DNA from: Bacillota bacterium
Lineage (GTDB): Bacteria; Bacillota; SHA-98; Ch115
Reading direction: 5' to 3'
Length of the DNA: 44,301 nt
NCBI GenBank assembly: GCA_013178415.1
Contig: JABLXA010000024.1
Coordinates: 1 to 44,301 of the forward strand
This document shows positions 31,624-39,235 of the stretch, one piece after another; the first letter of the stretch is position 1; every line of letters starts with the position of its first letter. The translations under genes and the position numbers were made by a program. The notes beneath the pieces were generated by a model, which worked only from the letters and a program-made list of their open reading frames with translations, was not told where the DNA came from and did no database searches.

Positions 31624-32799
31624 CTAACGGAGAGAAACCCAAATAGAACCCTTATGAGAACTTTCCACGCTCTTGTTGATAAATCTCACGCCATCTACAC
31701 CGGCTTCAACACTCGGGAAATCAAGATCCTCAGCTGTGAGATCCTGCCCAGCCTTCTTCTTCAGCAAAGCTCCGGCAAAAGCTGAATAGATATTGGAAAA
31801 GGCTTCATAATAGCCCTCCGGATGTCCTGGAGGTATACGCGAGAATTTCGCAGCCTGCGGATATATGTAGCCAGTCCCCCTAGAAAGAATCTGGACAGGC
31901 TGACCAAGATAGGCGACCTTCAGGTAGTTAGGATTTTCTTGCTCCCATTCGATCGATCCCTTTGTGCCGACGATACGGACTCTGAGCCCATTGTCATGCC
32001 CGATTGCAACCTGGGAACACCAGTAAACGCCGGTGGCGCCGTTATTATATTTCACCAGGATCTCGGCGTTGTCATCGAGCTTCCTTCCCTCACCGAAGAT
32101 GTCGAGGTTCGCACAGAGGGAATCTATCTTCAGCCCGGTTATATAGGCGACCGTATTCTCAATATGACTGCCGATATCTCCCACGCAGTTGGAAGCACCG
32201 GATTGCTTGGGATCCGTCCGCCATGCCGCCTGCTTGTTCCCTTCTTTTTCGGTGGGAGTGGCAAGCCAATCCTGGAGATATTCACCCATAACTACCCGGA
32301 TCTCTCCAATGTCGCCCCGGCGGATCATTTCTCGGGCATGCTTCACCATAGGGTAACCGGAATATGTATATGTCACACAGAAAAGAAGGCCCTTCTCTTT
32401 TGCGATCTTGGCTAACTCCTCAGCTTCTTCCACTGTAACAGTGAGTGGTTTGTCGCACACTACATTGATCCCATTGGTCAAGAATGCCTTTGCAACCGCA
32501 TAGTGGACATTATTCGGGGTAACAATTGAGACGAAATCGATCTTGTCCTCTCGCGCGCCTTCTTTTTTGGCCATCTCTTCAAAATCCCTGTACAGTCGCC
32601 CGGGATCCAAACCGAGACTCCTGCCAGTGCTCAGAGTGTTTTCGTAACTCCTTGAAAACACTCCGGCTACTAACTGCGCCTTTCCATCGAAGCTTGCAGC
32701 TCTCCTGTGCACATCGCCGATGAAGGCGCCCGGACCGCCCCCAACCATTCCGTATAGGAGTTTGCCACCTTCAGACCCTGTCGCTTTCCCTTCGATCAC
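31624..32799 (-). CDS. Gfo/Idh/MocA-family dehydrogenase, second copy
   Basis: GTG at 32799 follows AAGGGGAG. The 391-residue product opens with LLYGMVGGGPGAFIGDVHRR, the glycine-rich NAD site, then DFVSIVTPNNVHYAVAKAFL and INVVCDKPLTVTVEEAEELA (the CDKP signature). It later has VGDIGSHIENTVAYITGLKI with the catalytic Asp/His. The GGGPGAFIGDVHR branch is usually found in sugar operons with xylose-isomerase-like barrels. It is clearly different from the other dehydrogenase at 28373, so the two may catalyse the oxidising and reducing steps of one pathway. About 280 bases without a clear gene separate it from the SIS fusion upstream. Confidence 0.9.
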   Translation of the reverse strand: MIEGKATGSEGGKLLYGMVGGGPGAFIGDVHRRAASFDGKAQLVAGVFSRSYENTLSTGRSLGLDPGRLYRDFEEMAKKEGAREDKIDFVSIVTPNNVHYAVAKAFLTNGINVVCDKPLTVTVEEAEELAKIAKEKGLLFCVTYTYSGYPMVKHAREMIRRGDIGEIRVVMGEYLQDWLATPTEKEGNKQAAWRTDPKQSGASNCVGDIGSHIENTVAYITGLKIDSLCANLDIFGEGRKLDDNAEILVKYNNGATGVYWCSQVAIGHDNGLRVRIVGTKGSIEWEQENPNYLKVAYLGQPVQILSRGTGYIYPQAAKFSRIPPGHPEGYYEAFSNIYSAFAGALLKKKAGQDLTAEDLDFPSVEAGVDGVRFINKSVESSHKGSIWVSLR

Positions 32800-33079
32800 A
32801 ATATCACTCCCCTTCAAGGCTTTTGGTGACTTCCTTTGGTACGATAGCATGCTGACGGACACGGCAGGCACACTGCCGGGCATGACGGCCCGCCATAATA
32901 CCCGCAAGATCGTCAGCCTCCGACAGCAGCCCATCAGCTTTTACTGTCCCTGGATCAAGGCAAAGATATCCAGGGGCAAATCATCCTTCCAAAAGATTAA
33001 TAATTCGCCCTGAATATCCCTTCCCCTCCTAAGCGGCTCCTCAATAAAATGATTTTTCTACTGGCCACCGGGCAGTCTC

Positions 33080-34750
33080 TCAGCAATAGAATGTTGCTTC
33101 CAGCATCTCACAGAGACAATGATATACCTTCACATGCTGCTCCTGGACGCGATCCGTGCGGTTTTCCGGAACGCAAATGGCGAGATCAGCCACCTCGGCA
33201 AGGGGCCCTCCTGAAGCGCCGGTGAGCGCTATAGTGGTAAGTCCTTTGGCCTTTGCCGCGGTCACAGCATAGCGCACATTCTGGGCTCTGCCGCTCGTGC
33301 TGATACCGATGAGAATATCCCCGGGCTTTCCGAGAGCCCAGACTTCCTGCGCATAAGCCATATGCGGACATGGATTATCATTATCTACCGCGCTCGAGAG
33401 TGCGGGATTTGCTCCAAGAACCACCGCCCTGAAGCCGCCTTCGAGGTGTTCTGCGACCTCCGCGCCGCCGGGCAATCCGGCGAACCTGGCTTTATCCTTC
33501 TCATCCAAGGGTCTTTTCCTGGTGTACGATTTCAGAAGCTCGCCGGATATATGAAGCGCGTCGGCCATGCTCCCACCATTTCCACATATATAGATACATC
33601 CCCCGACTTCCACGCACCTCGCCATAGCGCGGTATACCCTGGCAAGCTCCGGCTCGAGACCTGACATCTCAGGATTGCGCTCGAGGAAGCCCCTTAACAC
33701 TGAACCCGCGGCTTCAGGGAGATCCAACCCCCCCTGGCTCCCGGTTGGATGGCCGGTCTCCCTCCCCCTGAGAGGCTGGTCTATCTTTTGCTGCCCCAAG
33801 AGCCCTACGATCATATGGTAGAGGTTGGGGATGGTCTTGACATGGTCACCTGTAATATGGTAGCCTTGTCCGCCAAGTGATACAGGTCGATTGACGATAT
33901 TTTTCCTGGGCCTGTAGTAATAATGAGGATGATCCTTGCCTACCGGTGAATGATAATCTCCAAGAGCTATAAGGTCGAAGTTAGCGGTAGTGAATGCCTC
34001 AACCTTATACCCAAGATTCCTGGTTATGGATAGAGCCTTTAGAAATACCTCAGGACCTGTTACGGCAGAACCGAAATTCAAGAAGACTCCATTATGTAGC
34101 TGAGATACTGAATAACAGAAGATCTTGAAGTCCTGCCCGGTTGCCCATCCTGCCACCCCGAAATTCGCCTTGGGATGCTGGTCTATGATATCAGTGCCCA
34201 TCGTCTTATGGACTGTAAACGGAACCCCAAGTCGAAAGGCCCTATAGGCCACACTTACGTCGCGATGAGGGAAGATCTCGGGGTGTTCACTCATAAAGCG
34301 GCCGATGGACTCTCCATAGCCCAGACCATCTCTGACTCCCTGTTTGAGAGCCTGGTGAATGAATGCCCCAGTCTCCTCAGCCATCCCGAAGGTCCCATCC
34401 TCGATGCTAGTGGCTACATCCTCACTAGTCTCGCCTATCATGGCCAGTTCAAAATCATGAATCGAGCCCGCCCCATTGGTGGCCACATGGGTTACGATTC
34501 CACGTTCAATGAGATCTATGAGAATGAGGGAAAGGCCAGACTTGATGACATGCGCGCCCATCATCCAGATAACAGGCCGTCCCTTCTTTCGAGCCGATGC
34601 CACCCATCCTGCCACCTCATGGAGCTCAAGATTATCAAATGCCGGAGGCGGGGACTCAGGCCGGATAAGGTCACTGAGTTTCACCAGATTCTTGCGTTCC
34701 ACAATAGGATAAGTTTTCACCTTGCCAAGATCTATCATAGGATAAGGCAT
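33080..34750 (-). CDS. Fusion: deoxyhypusine-synthase-like domain + GmhA-type SIS isomerase domain
   Basis: A 556-residue protein from ATG 34750 (MPYPMIDLGKVKTYPIVERK). Residues 1 to about 360 include PVIWMMGAHVIKSGLSLILI, DLIERGIVTHVATNGAGSIH and ELAMIGETSEDVA, which I associate with bacterial deoxyhypusine-synthase-like proteins; the usual DHS catalytic lysine region is not evident. Residues from about 385 are a GmhA-like SIS domain: CIYICGNGGSMADALHISGE, GISTSGRAQNVRYAV, LTGASGGPLAEVADLAICVP and QEQHVKVYHCLCEMLE, with the phosphosugar-binding Ser and catalytic Glu/His. GmhA isomerises sedoheptulose 7-phosphate. HAD and PfkB genes follow upstream. The start lacks a strong ribosome site. SIS part sure, DHS part tentative. 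Confidence 0.75.
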   Translation of the reverse strand: MPYPMIDLGKVKTYPIVERKNLVKLSDLIRPESPPPAFDNLELHEVAGWVASARKKGRPVIWMMGAHVIKSGLSLILIDLIERGIVTHVATNGAGSIHDFELAMIGETSEDVATSIEDGTFGMAEETGAFIHQALKQGVRDGLGYGESIGRFMSEHPEIFPHRDVSVAYRAFRLGVPFTVHKTMGTDIIDQHPKANFGVAGWATGQDFKIFCYSVSQLHNGVFLNFGSAVTGPEVFLKALSITRNLGYKVEAFTTANFDLIALGDYHSPVGKDHPHYYYRPRKNIVNRPVSLGGQGYHITGDHVKTIPNLYHMIVGLLGQQKIDQPLRGRETGHPTGSQGGLDLPEAAGSVLRGFLERNPEMSGLEPELARVYRAMARCVEVGGCIYICGNGGSMADALHISGELLKSYTRKRPLDEKDKARFAGLPGGAEVAEHLEGGFRAVVLGANPALSSAVDNDNPCPHMAYAQEVWALGKPGDILIGISTSGRAQNVRYAVTAAKAKGLTTIALTGASGGPLAEVADLAICVPENRTDRVQEQHVKVYHCLCEMLEATFYC

Positions 34751-34769
34751 TCTATCACCATCTTTCAAC

Positions 34770-34817
34770 TATGTGGATGTCCATATCTTCATTTATGTGG
34801 ATGCCCCTGTCTTCATT
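34770..34817. repeat. Two tandem 24-base repeats
   Basis: TATGTGGATG followed by YCCMTRTCTTCATT is present at 34770-34793 and 34794-34817, with three differences, in the 75-base gap between the HAD and SIS-fusion genes. A simple local duplication; no known role. Confidence 0.55.
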
Positions 34818-34825
34818 CAGGAGAA

Positions 34826-35665
34826 TCAATGACTCCCGGTCAGGAGATCGACCAGTTCTTTATGATGCGAAAAATCAGATATCATAAGGTCCGCCCCTGC
34901 TTCGAGCAACCGCTGCCTCTTTCTGGGGTTGAGCCCATGTCGTTTCACCTCATCAGATGCAACTCCCAATGCTATAGCGCCCCGCTCTTTAGCGTTCCTG
35001 ATCTCTACCGGACCATCCCCAACCACAAGGAGTGACTCCCCGCTGAGCCCATATTCATCCAAGATTCTCTGAATGATACGCTCCTTGGTATGCTCTTCAG
35101 TATCATCAAGTGCCCCATATATCCTTGGTCCGAAGTACTCAGTAATCTGCAAGGCAGAGGCTTCTTCCATCACATACTCATGATCCGTGCCACTTGCCAG
35201 ATATAACGTAACCCCATGTTCAAAAAGGCTCGCGACGAACGCCCTCGCCCCCATGATCATTAGATCATCAATGGAAGACTCTCCCTGTCCCAACTTCGCG
35301 AGCCTCTCTCGAACAGGCTTGAGAAGGCGTTCATTGTAGATCTTCTTATATGCTTTCGCGGTCTCAGGATGGCGTGATAGCCCGTGCCTTCGCACGGCAT
35401 CTTCCAACCATTTCATCTGATATATGGTAAGGATCCCTGTAGATCTATCTACATATTCCTCAACCTCTTTAATCAGCTCTGGATCGGGCGGGTTCCCATC
35501 ACAGATCATCTCCACCATTAGAGGTATCATGACATTCTCCCATCCCTGCCTGATAACGGAGATCGTCCCGTCAAAATCGAAAAGAGCATGTCTGATATTG
35601 CCGAGTTTGATATCCTGATTGATTATCTCTAGCCATGGATAATCTTTATCGCACATGTGGTTCAT
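34826..35665 (-). CDS. HAD-superfamily phosphatase
   Basis: A 279-residue protein. RHALFDFDGTISVIRQGWEN gives HAD motif I with nucleophile D30 and acid D32. LYLASGTDHEYVMEEAS is motif II (Ser/Thr), the Lys near HTKERIIQRI is motif III, and LLVVGDGPVEIRNAKERGAI is motif IV. A large helical cap (residues 45-135) separates motifs I and II. GGAGGT precedes the ATG at six bases; the start overlaps the PfkB stop by 20 bases, implying coupled translation. In place it could act as the heptose 1,7-bisphosphate phosphatase of a GmhB-like step, although it is not a GmhB-type sequence. Confidence 0.88.
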   Translation of the reverse strand: MNHMCDKDYPWLEIINQDIKLGNIRHALFDFDGTISVIRQGWENVMIPLMVEMICDGNPPDPELIKEVEEYVDRSTGILTIYQMKWLEDAVRRHGLSRHPETAKAYKKIYNERLLKPVRERLAKLGQGESSIDDLMIMGARAFVASLFEHGVTLYLASGTDHEYVMEEASALQITEYFGPRIYGALDDTEEHTKERIIQRILDEYGLSGESLLVVGDGPVEIRNAKERGAIALGVASDEVKRHGLNPRKRQRLLEAGADLMISDFSHHKELVDLLTGSH

Positions 35666-36815
35666 CCCAGACCTCCGCTTTCCATTCAGATCTTATGGAA
35701 TCATATCTCGCTAATATCTCCTCAGGGCTCGCGGTCCCAGTGGTATTCAATTTCTTGACTGTCACCGAAGAGGCCAGATTGGCTATCATGCCCGCTTCCC
35801 ATGGTGAAGCCCCTCCCGCAAGAGACGCGCACAACGCTGAGAGGAAAGTATCCCCAGCCCCGACAATGTCGACGGGAGGTTCAACAGCTACCCCAGGCAA
35901 TAAGTAGAAGATAGAATCCTCTATCAAGAGAGCGCCATTTTCACCAAGTGTAACAAAAACGGGCTTTGAAGTCCTCTCGTGCAGCCTTGCTGCTGCCTGT
36001 CGCATGGTCGGAATATCAGCCGAATTCGATCCCATGCCGCATGCCTTCAGGGCTTCAAGTTCATTGGGCTTTACGATCATATTAGAAAAATCGCCCACAT
36101 TTTTGCGAGAATCTACAACAAAGAGCTTTTCCGGATACCTTCTCGAAAGCTCCGTGAGCATCGCGCGCACATTGGGGGTTATCACTCCTGGAGTCACCTG
36201 GTCAGCTATAGCTATAACGTCTGCCTCGGGAATGCAATCCCCTATGCTTTTTAGCAGGGCTTCCTCATCTTCTTTTGAAAGCGGAACAGGCCCAAAATCA
36301 AGACGAGAATCTTCCTGAATCGAGGCATATCCCTGGAGCATAGGTTTTATGTAGGCAGGTGTGACCTTGCCGGGAAGGCTCAGGCTAAAATCAAGGCATA
36401 TGCCCTGATCTAGTAGCGCCTTTCTTAAAAGCTCGCCCCGCCAATCAAGTCCGAATACTGTGATTCCCAGCACGGTTCGGAGACCGAGGGCCGTGAGATT
36501 CAAGGCGACATTGCCAGCCCCCCCGGGGGAATAAACCTCCTTTACTATCGGCAACGGAAAACGCGGGGTTTCTCGTGAAAGCTCAGATTTCGTCATATCT
36601 GCATACCAGTATGCATCGAGACAAAAATCGCCTATAACAGCCACCCGTTTAGCTTTGCATCGATGGAGTATTTCCGTTAGTCGATCGCGAGTCAGAGTTA
36701 ACTTTCTTCTGTCTGCTATTGATGTATCCATATAATTGAGGAATCTCCATGGCACTCCCTTCTCAAACAAATCCAGATCGGATCTGGCGAGGATATATTC
36801 AATCAACGGTCTCAT
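35646..36815 (-). CDS. PfkB-family sugar kinase, HldE/RfaE kinase-like
   Basis: A 389-residue kinase. KRVAVIGDFCLDAYWYADMT, the glycine motif SPGGAGNVALNLTALG and the late VDIVGAGDTFLSALCASLAG (catalytic Asp in GAGDTF) define a ribokinase-family enzyme. The opening with LDxYWY and PGGAGNVA is that of RfaE/HldE heptose kinases and related ADP-sugar kinases. The first about 28 residues are extra; an ATG at 36731 is an alternative start. No nucleotidyltransferase domain is fused. It lies 30 bases after the 91-residue gene and overlaps the HAD gene. Likely phosphorylates a sugar phosphate at C1. Confidence 0.88.
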   Translation of the reverse strand: MRPLIEYILARSDLDLFEKGVPWRFLNYMDTSIADRRKLTLTRDRLTEILHRCKAKRVAVIGDFCLDAYWYADMTKSELSRETPRFPLPIVKEVYSPGGAGNVALNLTALGLRTVLGITVFGLDWRGELLRKALLDQGICLDFSLSLPGKVTPAYIKPMLQGYASIQEDSRLDFGPVPLSKEDEEALLKSIGDCIPEADVIAIADQVTPGVITPNVRAMLTELSRRYPEKLFVVDSRKNVGDFSNMIVKPNELEALKACGMGSNSADIPTMRQAAARLHERTSKPVFVTLGENGALLIEDSIFYLLPGVAVEPPVDIVGAGDTFLSALCASLAGGASPWEAGMIANLASSVTVKKLNTTGTASPEEILARYDSIRSEWKAEVWDEPHVR

Positions 36816-36845
36816 AAGGGGAGGAACTCTCCAGCTGATACCCCG

Positions 36846-37121
36846 TTAAAATTCTCTAACACCTGATATACCTATACCACACAGTTTTCCATTTTCCTTT
36901 ATCGGCAAGGTGGAAAAAAGCGTCCAATGCCCTTCTCCCAAAGTAAAGGCGGGAAAGGCCATATAATCCCCTTCTGCAAGAATTTGATATGCTGAAAATA
37001 AAGGAGGCCCTCTCGGATCATAATGAATAGTGTTCGTGGCCCGATGAACAATATGTGCAATCAGGCCTGGAAGACACAACGAGCCAAGTGAGCCTCCTGC
37101 CGGAACAGAATGTTCCATCAT
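36846..37121 (-). CDS. Hypothetical protein, 91 residues
   Basis: A minus-strand frame starting MMEHSVPAGGSLGSLCLPGL, with HYDPRGPPLFSAYQILAEGD, FPAFTLGEGHWTLFSTLPIK and ENGKLCGIGISGVREF. The C-terminal part looks like a beta-hairpin small-molecule domain (PAS- or Cache-like ending), possibly a fragment of a larger sensor. The ribosome site is weak. It is 53 bases downstream of the 52-residue membrane protein gene and 30 bases upstream of the kinase gene, so probably in the same transcript. Not recognised. Confidence 0.45.
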   Translation of the reverse strand: MMEHSVPAGGSLGSLCLPGLIAHIVHRATNTIHYDPRGPPLFSAYQILAEGDYMAFPAFTLGEGHWTLFSTLPIKENGKLCGIGISGVREF

Positions 37122-37174
37122 AGTTCCGGCCTCATCAATTCAATTGTGATCACCCACATACAAGATATGATAAT

Positions 37175-37333
37175 CTAACGCATCGCGGCTTTGGTGAGGA
37201 AAGCAATAATGGCAGCTGAGCCAATGATAGTAAAAAATATGATCCTGTTGGCGCGACTCTGAAACTGCCTATTATACTGAAAACGCAATGAAGGCTCAGA
37301 ATGCCTGATCCTTTCCCTCCTTCTGCTAATCAT
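37175..37333 (-). CDS. Small single-span membrane protein, 52 residues
   Basis: ATG at 37333 follows AGGGGGAAGAGCT, a strong ribosome site. The product has a basic head, MISRRRERIRHSEPSLRFQY then NRQFQSRANR, and one C-terminal membrane segment IIFFTIIGSAAIIAFL, ending TKAAMR at TAG (37175-37177). The gene would be missed by a 60-codon cutoff. It stands first in the line 52-residue protein, 91-residue protein, PfkB, HAD, DHS/SIS fusion. Possibly a small regulator or membrane tether; function unknown. Confidence 0.5.
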   Translation of the reverse strand: MISRRRERIRHSEPSLRFQYNRQFQSRANRIIFFTIIGSAAIIAFLTKAAMR

Positions 37334-37346
37334 AGCTCTTCCCCCT

Positions 37347-37363
37347 TCAAAGGGTCACTTTGA
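37347..37363 (-). promoter_or_regulatory. Inverted repeat TCAAAG-N5-CTTTGA before the small membrane gene
   Basis: TCAAAG (37347-37352) and CTTTGA (37358-37363) are exact inverted copies five bases apart, 14 bases upstream of the ATG and overlapping the leader of the heptose-like operon. Could be an operator or a small leader hairpin; no matching promoter hexamers are convincing. Confidence 0.4.
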
Positions 37364-37383
37364 GACCCTTCCCCCACACGGCG

Positions 37384-37840
37384 CTGATTGCAGAACTATA
37401 GGATCATCTGTGGCATCTCGGAGTGTAGAAATGAGAAATTGCAGGATCACTCATGGGACATGAATACTGGATCTCGTCCTGCCGAGATCTATTCCAAATG
37501 GCAGACAATTACACCAGGCGGCCTGACATCCCCCCTTCTCGTGACAAAGGTTTTGTGGTATGCTAACTTGATGATGCCCCCACGAATTATTCTATTGGAC
37601 ATTGTCAGCCAGATTCCTGCAGTGACGGGATTATTTTGTTGACTCCCTGAAGGCGCGTTGGCAAATGAAGGGCTAGGGCATAATAGGCATAGAGGCCATA
37701 ATGGCAAGGGGCAGGAATGGTTTCCTCTGTGGAGAATCCATGTACCTTGGGACATGCCTCTTTAGTTATGTGATGCAATGTAGATGGTCTGCTATGGCCA
37801 TGCCTCCAGGGAGTACCATGCGAAAGGAGTTAAGCCGCCC
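37384..37840. other. Divergent intergenic region, no gene supported
   Basis: About 450 bases between the leftward heptose-like operon and the rightward aminotransferase gene. Frames on both strands lack ribosome sites. It should hold both promoters, but I cannot pick hexamers with confidence. Confidence 0.4.
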
Positions 37841-39085
37841 ATGGCGTCAAAACCCACCTTAGTATCAAGGCCGCATACGCATATATCGATGGCGCGACCG
37901 TACCATAGTAAAGAAATTGAAGATGCTGTAATCTCCGTCATTCGTTCGCAGCGACTTGTCTGCGGACCGGTCGTAGCGAGTTTTGAAAACGAACTCGCAA
38001 GCTATCTCGGAGCGAATCATGTGGTCGCGGTAAGCAGCGGCACAGCCGCGTTGCACCTTGCATTTATGGCATATGACCTGAAACCAGGCGACGAAGTCAT
38101 CACAACCGCCTTTAGTTTCGCTTCCAGCACAAACGCGATCCTCTATTGTGGAGCAAAACCGGTGTTTGCAGACATTGACCCAAGGACCTATAACATCTCC
38201 CCTGCCTCAATCGAGGCTCTCGTCACATCAAGGACTGTTGGCATAGAGCCAGTTCACCTCTACGGCCAGCCTGCGGAAATGGATGAAATCAGGAGGATCG
38301 CCTCGAAATATGGCCTATGGATCGTGGAAGATGCGGCCCAGGCCATAGGGGCTCAATACAAAGGGGAAAAAATAGGAGGGTCCAGATCCGGCACCGCAGC
38401 GTGTTTCAGCACTTACTGCACAAAGAATCTTCATACAATGGAGGGGGGGTTTATCGCGGTCGAAAATGATAGGATGGCAGAGCGTCTTAAAATGATCAGG
38501 AATATCGGCCAGAATGGAAAATACAATCATGTGCACTTTGGGTTCAACTACCGCATGACGGAGGTTCAGGCCGCAATTGGCAGGGCGCAGATCCCTATTC
38601 TGGACAAGCTCACAGCAAAACGACAGGAGAATGCATCTCGTCTCACGAGGATGCTCCAGGGACTGCCAGGGCTAGTAACTCCTTATTCTCCACCTTATGT
38701 GAAGCATGTATATCACCAGTATACCATACTGGTAGATCCTGACGAGGCGGGGTTCACACGGGACGACCTATCAAGAGAGCTGGCGGCTGCAGGAATCGAA
38801 ACGTCAGTCCATTACCCGACTCCCATATACCTGCAGCCTTATTTCAAACAGGCTGTCTCAGGTATTCTTGGCCAGGAGCATCTCGATGACTATAGAAAAG
38901 GGGTCTGCCCGGTCACCGAGAAAGTCTCGAACATGATTCTTTCTCTTCCTGTGCATCCGGGCCTTTCAAGAAGTGACATCGAATATATTGGGGAAGCTAT
39001 TATAAAGTGCTTTTCAGAGCACGGAAAGAATATCGAAGGGTTTCAATACGCCATGTCGAATAGAAAGGCTTTAGACTCCTTCTAA
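37841..39085 (+). CDS. DegT/DnrJ/EryC1/StrS-family sugar aminotransferase
   Basis: Start at ATG 37841 (MASKPTLVSRPHTHISMARP), with GAAAGGAG eleven bases upstream. The 414-residue PLP enzyme shows VVAVSSGTAALHLAFMAYDL, FSFASSTNAILYCGAKPVFA, DIDPRTYNISP, IVEDAAQAIGA and CTKNLHTMEGGFIAV, in which K195 should form the internal aldimine. The late block HVYHQYTILVD is also typical. Members make amino sugars for surface glycans and antibiotics by transamination of keto sugars. Next to heptose-like genes (divergent) and exopolysaccharide control genes, a surface glycan role is likely. Confidence 0.92.
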   Translation: MASKPTLVSRPHTHISMARPYHSKEIEDAVISVIRSQRLVCGPVVASFENELASYLGANHVVAVSSGTAALHLAFMAYDLKPGDEVITTAFSFASSTNAILYCGAKPVFADIDPRTYNISPASIEALVTSRTVGIEPVHLYGQPAEMDEIRRIASKYGLWIVEDAAQAIGAQYKGEKIGGSRSGTAACFSTYCTKNLHTMEGGFIAVENDRMAERLKMIRNIGQNGKYNHVHFGFNYRMTEVQAAIGRAQIPILDKLTAKRQENASRLTRMLQGLPGLVTPYSPPYVKHVYHQYTILVDPDEAGFTRDDLSRELAAAGIETSVHYPTPIYLQPYFKQAVSGILGQEHLDDYRKGVCPVTEKVSNMILSLPVHPGLSRSDIEYIGEAIIKCFSEHGKNIEGFQYAMSNRKALDSF

Positions 39086-39111
39086 TATCCATATGCCAGG
39101 TTTTGGGAGAT

Positions 39112-39185
39112 CTTTCAGGGCACTTTAGCCATCACTCGCTGAAAGGGGGGCTGGGTTCAATAGGGAGACGGGTGACTGGAGCCCC
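39112..39185 (+). promoter_or_regulatory. Two hairpins in the leader of the purine permease
   Basis: CTTTCAG (39112-39118) pairs with CTGAAAG (39139-39145); GGGGCT (39147-39152) pairs with AGCCCC (39180-39185). The first may be the terminator of the aminotransferase gene. I compared the region with the purine riboswitch consensus and do not see its conserved loops. Confidence 0.3.
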
Positions 39186-39235
39186 TGGATCTTGTTTTCT
39201 TGCCTGGTTTCATCGATGAGGAGGTAAGAAGTGTA

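Noticed and set aside
37388..37755. Open frames in the divergent region
   Set aside because: No ribosome site and no recognisable protein features; treated as non-coding.
39086..39235. Possible purine riboswitch before the purine permease
   Set aside because: Two simple hairpins are present but the conserved loop sequences of the purine aptamer are not.
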